Of a DNA stretch of 64,000 nt, positions 24,753 to 37,397 are shown piece after piece; within the stretch, counting starts at the first letter, position 1, and each line of letters starts with the position of its first letter. The translations under genes were made by a program, and so were the position numbers. The notes under the pieces were generated by a model. It had not been told where the DNA came from. It did no database searches and was given only the letters and a program-made list of their open reading frames with translations. The DNA comes from Brienomyrus brachyistius. Taxonomy: Eukaryota; Chordata; Actinopteri; Osteoglossiformes; Mormyridae. Where the stretch lies: contig NC_064538.1 of NCBI RefSeq assembly GCF_023856365.1, forward strand, positions 4,853,832 to 4,917,831. Reading direction: 5' to 3'.

Positions 24753-26237
24753 TAGAGTCATATTTCAGTGCCTATGACGACATCAACGCGAGCCGCAGCT
24801 GCCCACGTTGGAGTCCATGCGGGAGGGATTTCGCAATGTGCTGTATCGTGTATGTTTCTGCCGTCTGTTTATTTATTTTAATTGTGGGGTATGTTTCTAC
24901 CATTTTTTATCGTTTGAATTTAAAATTAATTGTACAATAAGTTAGTGAGGCATATTTTTGGGGGGTTTCAGTTAAGCTAAATTCACAGGAAACGAGTTGC
25001 CGGGGTTTTTTTTCCAGGAAAAGGAAATCTGGGCAAACAATCCAAGCTGCTGTACAACGAAATTTCCCCGTTGCTCCACCCATCTCGTTCTGAGAACGGG
25101 TGTAATGAGGTTGAAAACCGCAATACTTGACAGGTTGAGCAAAAAACGCAAAACGTGCTATAAAAGATCCTAACATCATTTGAATACAAGACCTCCGTGC
25201 CACTGCCGTAATCACACACAAATGGTGTCCGTTTGATTTTGCCTCAGAGCCACCGCTGTATCACTGCTCTTGAGGAGGACGTTTAAATACGAGTATGTGT
25301 GTATATATATGTATATACAGAAATATCTTTCATATTAAAGATGTACCTTGTTTCTACGTTTCGTTTTCTGTAACGATTATGTCGCCATCTGTTGGCAGTA
25401 GCTCGGTATTTTCATCTGTCTATCGGGCACACCCACCCACACACAACAGATGCTGTTACATTAAAATACTACCAGCTACAGACAATATGTTTAGGCTGAA
25501 TTGATCTATTCTGTATGCATGAACAGAAAAAACAGAATAGCACTATATCGTATTATACAAAGGCTAATCGCAGAGTGTATGTATTTATATTGTAGTCCAA
25601 TTTAGAATTTAAAGATCAGTGGTCATTTTTAACACCACAGTGCTTGAGGTGGTACCTTGCTGGGCAGGGATTCAAATCTGCAATCTTTTAATTATAAGTG
25701 CGCTTTCCTAACCATCAAGCCACCACTGCACACCAGATTTCCTTCAGCATACTGCAGGTATTTAGTGGTTCAGTGGGATAATGTATGGCCTCACGTCTTC
25801 ATGATTGTGGGTTGAGTTTGCTGACCCTCCCCGGGTTCATGGGGGTTTCATACCACATTCCAAAGGTAACTGGGTGAACAGAGTCACTAAATTTGTCCAT
25901 ATTTGTTTGCTCTGTAACAGACAAGCACCCCCACCCCCTCAAAAGTGCCCCCCATGAACTTCCTGGGATACATTCTGAACAAGCAGTTATATCTGGACAT
26001 CACAGTTGTAAGAACCACATGTCGATACCTTCTAATAACCATCCATTCTGAACACAAAGACCAAAATGTAGTCACATTCATGGTGTATGAATAAAATACA
26101 ATGGCTAAAAACTTTCTACCTGCACAATGATGGTCAAATACAACCAGTTTTTTTTCCTCTAGAAATATCAAATTCACAAAATAATTTGCCAAGGTTCAGG
26201 GAGGTAACATGGGAGGAAATAAACATATATACTAAGG
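24753..26237. other. Intergenic, cish to wdr82
   Basis: No gene is supported. A minus-strand tRNA-like SINE relic lies near 25640-25735 (GGTTAGGAAAGCGC and a TTTGAATCCC B-box-like motif on that strand). A plus-strand fragment of the 15387-type SINE lies near 25765-25880. Confidence 0.45.
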
Positions 26238-26403
26238 CAGTGTTTCCCAACCAAGTCCTTGAGGAACCCCGGACAGTGCACATTTTTGCTCCCTCCCAGC
26301 TTCCAGCCAACCAGAAACACGGAATACCTGGTACAGGTGCGCTGTGAGGAAGCAAAAACGTGCACTGTCCGGGGTTCACTGAGGACTGGGTTGGAAAACA
26401 CTG
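26238..26403. mobile_element. hAT-type MITE with near-perfect 8-bp target duplication
   Basis: 166-bp element whose ends are long inverted repeats: CAGTGTTTCCCAACC... on the left, and the complement ending GGTTGGAAAACACTG on the right. The inverted arms extend about 50 bases (GGACAGTGCAC / GTGCACTGTCC). Flanks TACTAAGG (26230-26237) and TGCTAAGG (26404-26411) match at 7 of 8 positions, the duplication size of hAT transposons. No coding capacity. Confidence 0.85.
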
Positions 26404-26411
26404 TGCTAAGG

Positions 26412-26920
26412 TATGCACTGTCATGAGGTCTGATCAATATCACGCTAACAGTCCAAAGGGAAGTGAACAGGAACCAAACTGAGTTTTACATCAAAGCCCA
26501 AATAGTAAAAACAAAGGAAATGTACCTTCATTTATAAGTATTCCTCTACCCAGAAAAATACAGTGTCCATATCCCCACTCCTGTGTTCAAATAGCTTGGC
26601 TTTCCTGACATTAAATTAGTGCTGTGGTGCTCTCAAACACCAATCACTGTAAAGTTCTGAACAGAAGGACCAGGGGGCTGGGGGAACAAAAACAGAGCAG
26701 GGTGACACAGTAAAATCAAAAAGCATTTTAATTGAAAAAATAAAAAAAATCCCCCTCCCCTCCTTATTTACAAGCAACCCCTATTAGCCTATGTGAGGCA
26801 CAGACTCCAAATCCCAGGCACAGCATAGGGGAGGGAATACTGCCCCTGCTGGCTGAGAAGGTGGCACTGTGATATCTCTTGCAGCAATAGGGGAGACGGT
26901 CCTCTCAGACAGGTAGCCTC
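26412..26920 (-). other. wdr82: wdr82 3' UTR and downstream
   Basis: Sequence following the wdr82 stop. A minus-strand ATTAAA hexamer near 26726 is a candidate polyadenylation signal, giving a short 3' UTR of about 200 bases. Nothing else is supported. Confidence 0.4.
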
Positions 26921-27900
26921 TCAGTCATCAATCGTGGGTAACCAGAATGCCTGTGGATGAAAACCAGGAGGTATATTACCAACAATATATTTAAATTAAG
27001 TCATCTGCCTGCTCAAATACAACTAGGACAAATTAACTTAAAATATGAGAAAACTGGTGAAGTAAGAGCACTTCAAGAATAGCACAGGTAGGGTCTTGCC
27101 TGAGACATTCATCATCAGAAGTCTTCAAACAAGCATATTAAATGCTGCCCTTATTTTGCTAGAATAATGAACAATGTGTTTACCCACAGTGCCTAATTTC
27201 TTACATCAGTGCTCCCTTTTTATCACCTGGCTGTGTTTAACAGCACATACAGAACAGCGACTGTTGTATTGTTAAGAGAGAGCATGAAGCATGGATACCC
27301 TTAAGCCCGTGTGGCTGAGTGAAGAGCTAAGGGTCTTACCATGTTGGAACAGGCACTGGCAAAGGTCATGAATTTAGGATTGAACTGTAAGCAAGTCACT
27401 GGTCCTGTGTGCTTTCCGTCCAGCAGTGCCACCTTCATACCACTCTCCGCGTTCCACACATGGATCTTGCCATCCTCCGACCCTAAGAGGCAGGGAGTCA
27501 AGTTACAGCTACCTTGACTATTTCAGGCACTGATTGAAATGGAGGCAGCACACTAGTGGTGTTATAATTGTTATAATAATTCTATAACAAGCGTGTCAAA
27601 CATTCAAGCAAAACGAGCCCAAATTTAATGGCACATTACAGCACTTTCACCCCAAACAAAGCACAGAACTCCTTTTCATGCATGTGCTTACCAATCATAA
27701 TGAACTGTGAGTCTGGAGTAAAGGATGCTTCAAGAGTGACGCCTTTGCTGTTGTTGTAGCCCTACATGTGGCACAAGTACAACATTTTAGTACAACTGAA
27801 TAGTGTTTAGTCTGTCCGCCGAAGTTTGAAAAGGAACATAAGTATTCAGTCATCATACAGACAGCAAAAGTAGGTGACTTAAAATTGCTGTAAGCTATAT

Positions 27901-27955
<55 letters not shown>

Positions 27956-30435
27956 AAAATTGCTCAGGCACAGAAAACAGGGGGAAAAGGCAATATGTGC
28001 AACCATAACATCTGAACAAGTAAACGACAACAATGAAAAGTACAACCAAGTTTGAGGGAACAGACTTACCCCAAAACAGTGAAGCACTGCCCCCTTGAAT
28101 GCATCAAGGAGGCGGAGAGCTCCTCCATTTGTGGAGACAAGGATCAGCTTCCCGTCATTGCTGAACTTAAGGCCGGTCCACTCACAGTTCCGGTCCAAGG
28201 GGAGTTTGAAAGTGGCAAAAGGGCCCTGCAGCAAAGAGGTACATACAATCACCTCTGTCATGACACACAAGTTCAATAAGAAACTCCCACAAAATCATAC
28301 TTCCCAACAGATCTACTGAAAGAACATACACTGCTTTAAATAATACATGCTTTTACCTTGTCAAATGATCGCAGATCGTACAGCTTGACCATCTCAGAGT
28401 TCACACCAGCTGCGAAAATCAGCCCTTCTGGGTCAAAAGAGCAGACTGGCTTTCCTTGTAAGTGCATCAGTCCCTGAAAGAAGCGGGAAGACCGTTACAA
28501 AACGTGAATATGAACCAAATGACATATGATGAAGCAATGGACAGTGAGGAGAGTGAAGCCATATTCACCTGGCAGTTTGGTGAACGGAGATCCCAGAGCC
28601 GAATGGTTTTGTCCAGGGAGCCTGAGATGAAGGTGTCATCGACTGGGGACATGGAGAGAGCCACAACTCTGCCATTTTCCAGAGAAAGAACCACACAAAA
28701 AACACATCACTTCAAGTTTTAAAACAGCCACTCAAATAATATAAAACGTACCCATCACAGATTTTTTTTCCAACAAAAGTTATCGATTTAGAAATACTGG
28801 AGGAAAGTACCCAGGAATTCCGTGAATTTAGCATTTCATGAACACCCTGGGACAGAATCCCCCATCTGCTGCTATTGTAGTCTAATATCTAATGAGCTCA
28901 CCTTTTGTTGTGTCCAGGGAAATATCGAATGTACTTGTTGTCATGGAGAGACAGGTATCGAATGGTGTCTGGGGATCACATGTTCAGGTTGTTAAAGCAC
29001 AGGAAAGAGGCTCGAACAAAGCAAAGGTGCAATCAACCAACTTCTTTGACATTCCACGACATCTCATTAATCGTGAGAAAGAAGCAGCCCAACCCTGCGA
29101 GTGTCGGCACAAATATCTGGCTGGCGATTCAGACGGAGGGGCTCCGCTTTGGGCAAGGCAGTGGCCTGTACAGTTAGCTCCAGAACCGGGCAGAATCACA
29201 GACCCTCAAACTGTACAAACAACTACCTCAGCACAGAGCAGGCATTGGGTCAAACTTTGGAACCTGCTGCAAGCTTGAGAGCATGGACAAAAGGCAAAAC
29301 ATGCCACGTGCAGGCAAACTCACTTTTCACCAGTACCTTCCTCTATAGCACTACTAAACACGCCCATCAATAAATTGCTTACACAAATAAAGTGGGCAAT
29401 CAGTGAAAGTATTAAAGTCGAACAAGCACCAATTTTGAAAGCAAACAACAAATACTAAACTAAAATATCAGGAACGACATACCATCGATTTTATTAGAGC
29501 TGTAGACCACGGTGTTAGCTGCGTGCGTGTAGCGGATTAGATCAACGCCATACTTCTTACTGTAGAGGGTTCGCTTTGGTCTAACAAGAGAACGGGGGGG
29601 GGGGGGTAATCAGCAATTTTAAGTCATTATCACCACCACAGAAAACCGTCAAATTTTTGCACTACTTACTCTGCAAAATACAAAATTACAGGTGTCGCAG
29701 TTTAACTGTACATTAAAAGCCACACACATATACAAACGGTTGAAAATACGTCGGCCAATCTGCACACTAACTCCGCCCATGATAACATTCTGAGCTCTAT
29801 GGTACATCATGCATGGAATGAATAAAACAATTGCAGCTACGTCTACCCATTATTACACAACAGAGAAAGTGTATAAAATACACAAAAGCGTCTACATAAT
29901 CACCTTCAAAACAATGACTAATGTGTTCAATAACGTGACTATTATTTTGTTACTGTAAAATGGATATGTAAAACGCCGGATAGAGAGTGGCTTGTAGCCC
30001 ATGCTACAGGTTAGCGTCTTTCCACGATTTGGGGGGTTGTTTTACCTAGCCCCGCGCAAAAGAATAAGGACTCTACTAATGCTTTTCAAACAGACAAGGA
30101 AACTAAGCCAAAAGCATAACCCGTGTTCTATCTTCAGCAGGCCGAACGGCAAGGAAACGCTTTAATGGTAGTATGCGAGACGATCAGCTAAGCTACATGC
30201 AAGAGTTCGGCCTCCTCGTACGCTGAGCACCATTACGAGTGACACAACGAAATGCTCTGCTATATATGCCTTACTTTCCCTCCTGGCAGTCGTACAAGAC
30301 GATGGAGTCGTCATCACTACTGGAAATTACAGTCTCGCCGTTCGAGCTAAAATCAAAGCAGTTGATTTTGTCCGAATTCTCCCGGAAAACCTTCGCGACC
30401 CTAAAACTCCGCAGCACATTGTCCGTGAGCTTCAT
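26921..30435 (-). CDS. wdr82: WD repeat domain 82 (SET1/COMPASS and PNUTS-PP1 subunit)
   Basis: WD40 beta-propeller that links SETD1A/B histone H3K4 methyltransferase to Ser5-phosphorylated RNA polymerase II and also sits in the PNUTS-PP1 phosphatase complex; nuclear. Nine minus-strand exons: 30275-30435, 29483-29580, 28902-28968, 28569-28668, 28357-28473, 28070-28225, 27692-27761, 27340-27482 and 26921-26950. They total 942 nt for 313 aa, the human length. It starts [20 protein letters not shown] and ends AFWLPTIDD, essentially as in human. WD signatures include [22 protein letters not shown] and KIHVWNAES. All introns are GT-AG and all phases join. The region around the start is CpG-rich, as for a housekeeping promoter. 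Confidence 0.96.
27905..27951 (+). repeat. (AC)n microsatellite in wdr82 intron 6
   Basis: About 23 uninterrupted AC units. Confidence 0.95.
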
Positions 30436-30720
30436 GACGCCCGCCCCTGGCTCGACGCCAGTCCTTCTCTTTTAGGCCTTAAGAATAACTTCAGCGCTGG
30501 CTAGCCTGTATCTCCAGGCGGGTTCTTATAATACGTTATTGATAAACGTAAAGCTACAATATTTTTTAGCTCGCGAGCTTTTTCAAACGTCGAAACGATA
30601 CCCGCGTAGTAACCTCTCCGCGTCCGAATTAAGACGAGGCTCCGCCCACCTCGCACAGCGGATACGCGCACGCTCGGGCGGGCTCGCGCTTCACGTTCAG
30701 CACCAGTGGAAAACTGTTGG
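30436..30720. promoter_or_regulatory. CpG-rich promoter region of wdr82, perhaps shared with glyctk
   Basis: Dense CG dinucleotides (CTCGACGCC, GGATACGCGCACGC, GGGCGGGCTCGCGC) directly upstream of the minus-strand wdr82 start. The next gene, glyctk, is divergent on the plus strand, and its first coding exon begins at a splice acceptor (31911-31916). Its non-coding first exon must therefore lie further left, possibly here. Confidence 0.5.
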
Positions 30721-31550
30721 TGTTTTATGTTGAACCTTCTGTGGTGTATTACCTGTCGTAAAGAATTACTGGTTGTATATATTAAAAACCAGCTTATTGC
30801 TTTGAAATAGCAGAGTGTTGTTTTAAGACCATACTGCCACCGAAGTGGCGTTTAGCTCTCAGAGTAAAACTAACTCAGTTGCGTAATACACCGTTTGCTT
30901 CAGAGAAAAAATTGCCAAAAGAAAAAAAGTATACCATCGGGGACTGCTGAAATAAAAATTGTAATATGCAGGTGAGAAAACATACTTGTTATGTGTTACC
31001 TGGTAAATGTAAAATATATGGTAAAAGTTGGTAAACTTGGATGGATATATTCGAGTAAAATTCAATTCGCATGCATATGCATCGTCCTTGGCGGACGTTA
31101 TTGTGTTATATTGTGTTAATTTAGTTGGAAACAATATAAAGAAAGCGTAATTTCATGTTTAAATCTAAGTGTGGTTTAATCTAAGTATAGGTATCCCGGG
31201 GCACCGCCCCGTCACTCGGAGCAGCCTGCCCCCCCCCCCCCCAAAAAAAAAACAAACAAACAAACAAACAAAAAAAACTAACAAATAAGTACTGTTCAAA
31301 CTAACTGTTGATCACGCTGATTGGGTATGACTTGCACACAGAGCCGCCTGTGTTCTGTTCTTCTAAGCCTCACTGAGATGCACCTTCGGACAGAGTAAAT
31401 TATTACACGCTCAGTCAATACAGGCTAAGCAGAATTTAGCGCTGACAGGGCTAAGGTCTGTCCAAACGGCGATTCTGAGATTTCCAAAGCAGGTGGGTGG
31501 TTAAGTGAATTGTGTTTTTGGAATATGGGAGAGTTATGTTAAACTAGAGA
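30721..31550. other. Intergenic, wdr82 to glyctk
   Basis: AT-rich. Includes a C16 run with an (AAAC)n-like tail near 31229-31280. No coding sequence is supported. It may contain glyctk intron 1. Confidence 0.4.
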
Positions 31551-31684
31551 AGTGTATCTCAAATCAGTGTTTGGGGAGCCCCCCCCCCCCCATCTGGTCC
31601 GTGATTTCGCTCCTTCCCATCTCTCAGGAGATTCGGAGAGGGCAAAAACGTGGACCATCTGAGGACTGGTTTGAGAAACCTTGG
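31551..31684. mobile_element. Degenerate hAT-type MITE
   Basis: Left arm AGTGTATCTCAAATCAGTG and right arm CTGGTTTGAGAAACCTT are imperfect inverted repeats. The inner parts (CATCTGGTCCGTGATTTCGC / GGCAAAAACGTGGACCATCTG) are also inverted. Same family layout as the element at 26238. A C-run lies inside the left arm. Confidence 0.6.
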
Positions 31685-31959
31685 TATCAAAAAGTTTTCT
31701 GTCCTGCTACTTGCCCGGCTCTTATTGGTGAATCTCTCCTACATGACATTTGGATTTGTTCACTGCTGGAGAGCCACTAGACATAGTATCAGTGAGCACT
31801 CAGTTAAATGAACTTAAAAGCAAGAGATTTAGTTTGTTTAACCATTTACAGTTAGCCTCTGATAAATGTAAAATAAATGCAATAATTCTTGGATTTTATT
31901 AATATCTCTTCCCCAGGTATAGACCAGGCACATCCCCATAAGAACGACATAACTGGCTG

Positions 31960-34532
31960 ATGGCACGTGTATTGTCTCTGTATGGCTCCCTATCTCTGCA
32001 CCGCCCTCTGTGTGTCTGGGGCTTGGCGGTTCGGAGGATGTCGCTAGAGCAACGGGCCCGGAAGGTGTTCGCAGCGGCAGTGGAGGGAGTGCAACCCGAT
32101 GTGGTAGTTCGCCGGAGCCTGCAGCGCACTGGAGACTGCCTCCTGGTGGACGGACGCAGCTTTACTCTCGGACACAACTTGCATCTGGTGGGCTTCGGCA
32201 AGGCGGTGCTAGGCATGGCGTCCGAGGCAGAGAGGATCCTGGGAGACCATATAGTCAGGGGTGTGATCAGTGTTCCAGTTGGCATCCAGGAGGCATTGCG
32301 GAACCACGGGAAGGGGTAAACCGCTGTCCTTACTGTTGTTTTTTATTCTCGCACCCTAAACCAGGAAGACAGTTGCCTTCCTACTCTTGCTTCTGTTACT
32401 CAGGCACATGCTGCTGGGGGCAAACAGTCGTATTGAGGTCTTGGAGGGGGCAAGACACAACCTGCCGGATGCAGACGCTCAAAGGGCAGCCGACCGCATC
32501 CGTCAGATTGCCACTGAGCTCACCGAGTCTGACATACTACTCGTTCTCATCTCAGGTCAACCGCACCATTTCTTCCATAACTGTTGCATAGTAGAGTGTG
32601 ACCTGTTCTTTTTGCATTATTTATGCATAATTCTAGGTATCCATCTACCAAGAGCATAGATTTGTAAATGGATGATAGGGACATGCCTCTACCAATATTG
32701 TAGGATTTACTGTGTGTTTAAGGGATTTGGGGCTGATTTGGTTCCTACTAATGCTGAAGCCAAACTCACGCCCGAACCATCTACCGATTGGTTACTGGAG
32801 GATTTCACTTATTGCCCAGAATTCTTGAGCTGTATGGTTGCAGAAATAAAATATTAAACTGACCTCAAATCAGAACCCACATCTAGGTCCTAGCATCCAG
32901 GTATAATATTGAGGTATTTTTCTGGTCTGATTCCAGGCCTGTTGGTTATCAGGCATTGCAGGTCATAGATGAACTTAACCATTTTGTTACTGTAAATCAG
33001 TCTAAACCATTCAAATTCATTGCTTGATGACATCGGATGTGGGTGTAGTCAGATAGCAGAACACCAGTGCAGACTAGATTGGAGCAGCAGCTGCTCAGAC
33101 TGTCATTCAGAATCACAGAGATAAACAATTTTGTCTCTGGAAATCTCAGCCTCATTAGATTTATAATCCGTTTTTAAAAGTCAATCAAACGCTTTACTTG
33201 CTTCCCAAACCTTTAGATCTTTTCTTTGTCTTCAGAATGATGTCCTTTAAAAGTCTTGATGTGCCTACCCAGGAGGTGGGTCTGCTCTTCTGCCTTCACC
33301 GATACCACCGATCTCTCTGGAGGAGAAACAGGAAGTAACCCGCAAGCTAGCAGGTGCTGGTGCCACTATCCAAGAGTTGAACACTGTGCGGAGAGCCCTC
33401 TCTCAGTTGAAGGGAGGTGGCCTAGCCCACTGTGCCCACCCTGCTAAGGTCTGTCACCCGCAGAGCTCACACACAATCAGTACCTTATAAACACAGCAAT
33501 AACAGTGTGACAGCAATAACAGCTAAAGTCAATACAGCTATGATGTTGTTATTTCTTCTTGGCACATCCCAATAATAACAAATATTTCACACCAGTAATA
33601 CAATGAAGTGTAGAGCTAGTCATGTCCCTTGCCTGTAGGTAGTAGCGCTTGTTCTCTCGGACGTGATTGGAGACCCTCTGGATCTGATTGCAAGTGGTCC
33701 TACTGTGCCATTTGAAGCTGGACCAGAAGAGGCGTGGCAGGTTTTGGAGCGCTATAGACTCAACGATTCGCTGCCAGTGTCGGTCAAGGAGGTGCTTGGC
33801 CAAGCCAAAGTGCGGCCAGGAAAGGAGGAAATGGGGGAAGAGGTGGAAGAGAGTCGGGTGCTGAATGTTGTGATTGGCTCTAATGGCATTGCCCTCCAAT
33901 CTGCTGGCCGGTGTGCACGTGAGCTGGGGCTGCGTCCCATCGTGCTGTCCCCGGCGGTTTGTGGGAACGTGCGCTCAGTGGCCAACCTCTACGGCCTGCT
34001 GGCCCGTTTCGGCTGCGCCACGGGTGACCCGCCTGCTGAATGGGCCCAGCAGATCCTGCAGCTGGGGCCCGAGGTCGGCGTGGAGAGCTGGGACCTGTAC
34101 CGAGCGATGCGTGTGCTACGAGAGGGGCACGACGAAGGCTGGGGCGTCACCTGCCTGATGGCTGGAGGGGAGCCTACGGTTGAGCTGATTGGGATGGGTC
34201 GGGGAGGGCGGAACCAGGAGCTGGCTCTGCGGGTGGGACTTGAGCTGGGCGGAGAGCGCCCCCTGCAGGACACTGTGTTTCTAAGTGGTGGCACAGATGG
34301 CCAGGACGGACCCACAGATGCTGCAGGTGCCGTGGCTGATGGCGGCCTTGGAGAGGAAGCCCACTCACAGGGCCTCGACAGCAGCAACTTCCTGCTTAAC
34401 AACGACTCCTACTCGTTTTTTTCACGACTGTCTGCTGGCCGACGCTTGGTAATGCCAGGACTCACTGGCACTAATGTGATGGATGTGCACCTGCTGCTGC
34501 TGCCCACAAGCTCCACCCATCGCCAGCAATGA
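31960..34532 (+). CDS. glyctk: Glycerate kinase (MOFRL family, class II)
   Basis: Phosphorylates D-glycerate to 2-phosphoglycerate in serine and fructose catabolism; human GLYCTK loss causes D-glyceric aciduria. Four coding exons: 31960-32315, 32404-32555, 33273-33448 and 33639-34532, 1578 nt for 525 aa (human 523). The first coding exon is preceded by an acceptor at 31911-31916, so a non-coding exon lies upstream. The first 26 residues are Arg/Leu-rich without acidic residues, suiting mitochondrial import; a second Met at codon 28 could give a cytosolic form. Motifs: LVGFGKAVLGMA, SGGGSALLP around 169-176, SDVIGDPLDLIASGPT, GGEPTVEL, GRGGRNQELAL, SGGTDGQDGPTDA at about 444-456, and C-terminal TGTNVMDVHLL. 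Codon use in the last exon is GC-rich. Confidence 0.95.
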
Positions 34533-36308
34533 AATGGCCTTAGGCCGGGCTTATCATAGCAGCCCTGTTATTCTCATACAACAGGGAGTGCACATCAAGG
34601 GGATATTAAGCAGATTAGCTAGTAGCCCCAAATTAGTAGTTCAAACCTGATCAATTTCTATTCCAGAAACTGAGATCGAGGTGAGCATCGCTTAGTTACT
34701 ATGGCAATTAATGCTTTGAACCCAGCCTACTTGTGAGAAGGTTTAGCTGACAGGAACTCAGGGTTTGAAGGGCAGGGCTGTGGTTGTGTGCTGGGCTGTC
34801 AGATTCAGCATGCCCATTTCTTCAAGAGATGATCGACATAGAAATTCTTCACCGGTTGGACATTCTGCCATTCCCTGGAAAATATCTTCCAAAACTTTTC
34901 TTACCACAATCCATGATTCGTGGATTCTTGCACTTATGTTCCCCTGGGCTCAATAAAGTTTAATTTCATTTGGATTTATTTAAGCGCATCTTGTTTATTT
35001 GAACACATTTTGAACACAGGAAATCTTTACTCAACATTAATATACACGTACTGTCTAATATTCACATATTTTTCCAATTCAAAAATACATTCTCAAAATA
35101 GTTTGTGACTCTGCATGAATGATTGTCAATGCCAAGCGAAATGACCAGGCTCTGTCCATGACTCACAGATTTAAAGGGAATGTACATTGTACGATAAATT
35201 TGCACAGGGAACATAATGTACAGCCCCCATAATATGACAGTTCTATGGTCTCCTTCTTGGGGTCAGAGGGTATCACTTCCTGTCTACTCTAATGATCCCT
35301 AACCTTGGTCCAACACCTGGACCTTAGTTACACTGCAGCCTGGCCTATTGCAGGGCCAGTGCCAGGGCTAAAATTACTTAAACGCAGGGCTGGCTAGTCT
35401 GGATGCAAGTAGCAGAAGTCAGAAATGAGGATGTCTGAAGTTGGTACCCGGAATTCCTCCCCTGGACCATAGCCCTTGCAGTTCATCAGATACTGCAAGC
35501 AACTAGCCCTGCACCTGGAGTCGAGCAGGTCTCAGATTGAGTACGTCGGTTACAATCAATGTCCAAGGGAGAAGGAGGCACCACAGGGGCGGCTGGTGTG
35601 TACATTGGGCTGAAATAGATTGGTTTGATAAAGATGTCGATTGGGCAACTGTAGGTAGTTTGAGACTTTGTTGTTGTGTTGGAAGATTTTAAAGGGACCT
35701 ATGTTTCTAGGCAGAAGGATTTTTGGAAAGGAGATGGAGCTGAATGTTCTAGGTGGAGAGCCAAACCCACTGACCAAGGTGGAGTAACAATACTCCAGTA
35801 CCAATAAACACACTTAAGATGATGCTTATGGACTTAAAGTGCAGCACTGACCTCACAGCATGTGTAATAATCAGCAGGACTTCAGATAACTGGTGAGACA
35901 TTTGTCTGGGTGTTGGTGTTTCGGGTACTGTACAGACGTTTACTTACGTCAACAATTTGGTAAGCATATTAGTATTGCGCCTAAAATACTGAGAGGTGTA
36001 TTATGATGCCCAAACATTATTAATCTGAATAAATCTCAAATATCTTTGTTTAAAAAATGTTTGACTTTGAACTGCAAAAGTACCTTCACACCACCAACAT
36101 CTTTTTACCTTGTTTATCCAAAGTATCTCCTCTTTTAAAAGATGTTGTAGCTGCTGAGCTGTGCCCTTCTTCACCGCCACTTCAGTGCTTATCGCTTCCA
36201 TGATTATCCAGAGTAGTAGTTTGGGATGTGCTCCGTTAAAGTAAATTAATAAACATAAGGATACGTCAAATTTATACAGATTACTAACTCTGCATATTCC
36301 CTTTACAT
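34533..36308. other. glyctk 3' UTR and intergenic
   Basis: An AATAAA at 34952-34957 is the likely glyctk polyadenylation signal (3' UTR about 440 bases). Beyond it I see no gene. The minus-strand open frame at 35556-35813 has no recognisable family. glyctk and tcta converge here. Confidence 0.5.
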
Positions 36309-36517
36309 CAGGGGTGGACTGGCCATCTGGCATAGTGGGCATTTTCTCAGTGGGCTGAAGACTATTGTACCCCAGATTGGTAAAATTTATCACGCTGCAA
36401 AGTTTATCATGGCGACCCCCTGCTCAGCAAAACTCAGGAGACCCCCCACCAAGCGGCAAATTTTATCATGGCGGACATCAAAGTACAGGGCCAATTTTTA
36501 ATCCCAGTCCAGCCCTG
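36309..36517. mobile_element. hAT-type MITE with 8-bp target duplication
   Basis: 209-bp element with inverted ends CAGGGGTGGACTGG (left) and CCAGTCCAGCCCTG (right). Flanking 8-mers CTTTACAT (36301-36308) and ATTTGCAT (36518-36525) match at 6 of 8 positions. Inside, a short 'tttatcatggcg' motif is repeated. No coding capacity. Confidence 0.75.
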
Positions 36518-36638
36518 ATTTGCATGTGGAAAGTGAGGGACCTACTGCAGAACCCCGTTCCCATGACAAGTTGAAAACAGCCTTAATTTTACAACGCTCA
36601 ATACAAACATGGCATAAGAATAGTTTGAATTAAAGACC

Positions 36639-36644
36639 TTTATT
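36639..36644 (-). promoter_or_regulatory. tcta: Probable tcta polyadenylation signal
   Basis: AATAAA on the minus strand, about 750 bases past the tcta stop codon. It is the clearest such signal between tcta and the convergent glyctk. Confidence 0.55.
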
Positions 36645-37030
36645 ACACATTCAAATTAAACTGAACATCACTGGAGAAAGAAATGCCAGAAAGTAAACTG
36701 GGTTGGGGGAGAATGGAGAGTAGCCAGATGGAGAAGTTTATAACGCTAAACGCAGTCACAGTCCTGCTGTCATGGGATACTGTTCAATCTTATTTCCACT
36801 CAAGAGTCTCTTCTCAAGATGGGCCAAATTAAAGCACCTGCTGGTGAACTTAATTTTGTTTATGACGAGATGTGTGAAATAAAGGAGAAAATGGGGGAAA
36901 ACTTCCTTCAAGATGAAGTGCTTGTAATGGAATCACTCTGGTTTAAGACTGGATATAACAAATGAGCAATTATAGAAACCAACTAGCATGAGAAAAAAAT
37001 AAATATATACAAAAAAACACTTCAATAACA

Positions 37031-37031
37031 T

Positions 37032-37061
<30 letters not shown>
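37031..37061 (+). repeat. T11-G20 homopolymer junction in tcta 3' UTR
   Basis: Eleven T then twenty G. It lies inside the presumed minus-strand 3' UTR, where the transcript would read as C20-A11. Confidence 0.85.
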
Positions 37062-37063
<2 letters not shown>

Positions 37064-37397
37064 CTAAGACTCAACCTTAGGCTGTTTAAGGCTCAATTAT
37101 GGTTTGAAGCTAGCCCTCCCAGTCCAGATGAAAACCCTCTCCCTGAAAAGCAGACCAGACACAACCTGACTTACTGAGTTTACCGGGAGCGAGTCGGGAA
37201 CCTGAGCTCCAGACTCCAACCAGTGGAGGTCAGTGTAGATGGCAGTTGGTACTGGTCTCCCAATGATTTGGGTCAGATCTCCCAGATTAGCATCTGACAG
37301 GAACTAAATTGTCCGAGGAATCCAGAAGAACCCCCTCACTCCTCTGTCAGGAGAGTTGCTGCAGTTCCTCTGGCGGGCCCACCTGGAATCTTGGCCG

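Noticed and set aside
24907..25221. 104-codon minus-strand open frame upstream of cish
   Set aside because: No recognisable family and no splice or promoter support; a second overlapping frame on the same strand is equally open.
32010..32591. 193-codon plus-strand frame overlapping glyctk
   Set aside because: Shadow frame of the GC-rich first glyctk exons; it runs through a confirmed intron.
35556..35813. Retroelement protein fragment on the minus strand
   Set aside because: No catalytic or structural motif could be identified; composition alone is not enough.
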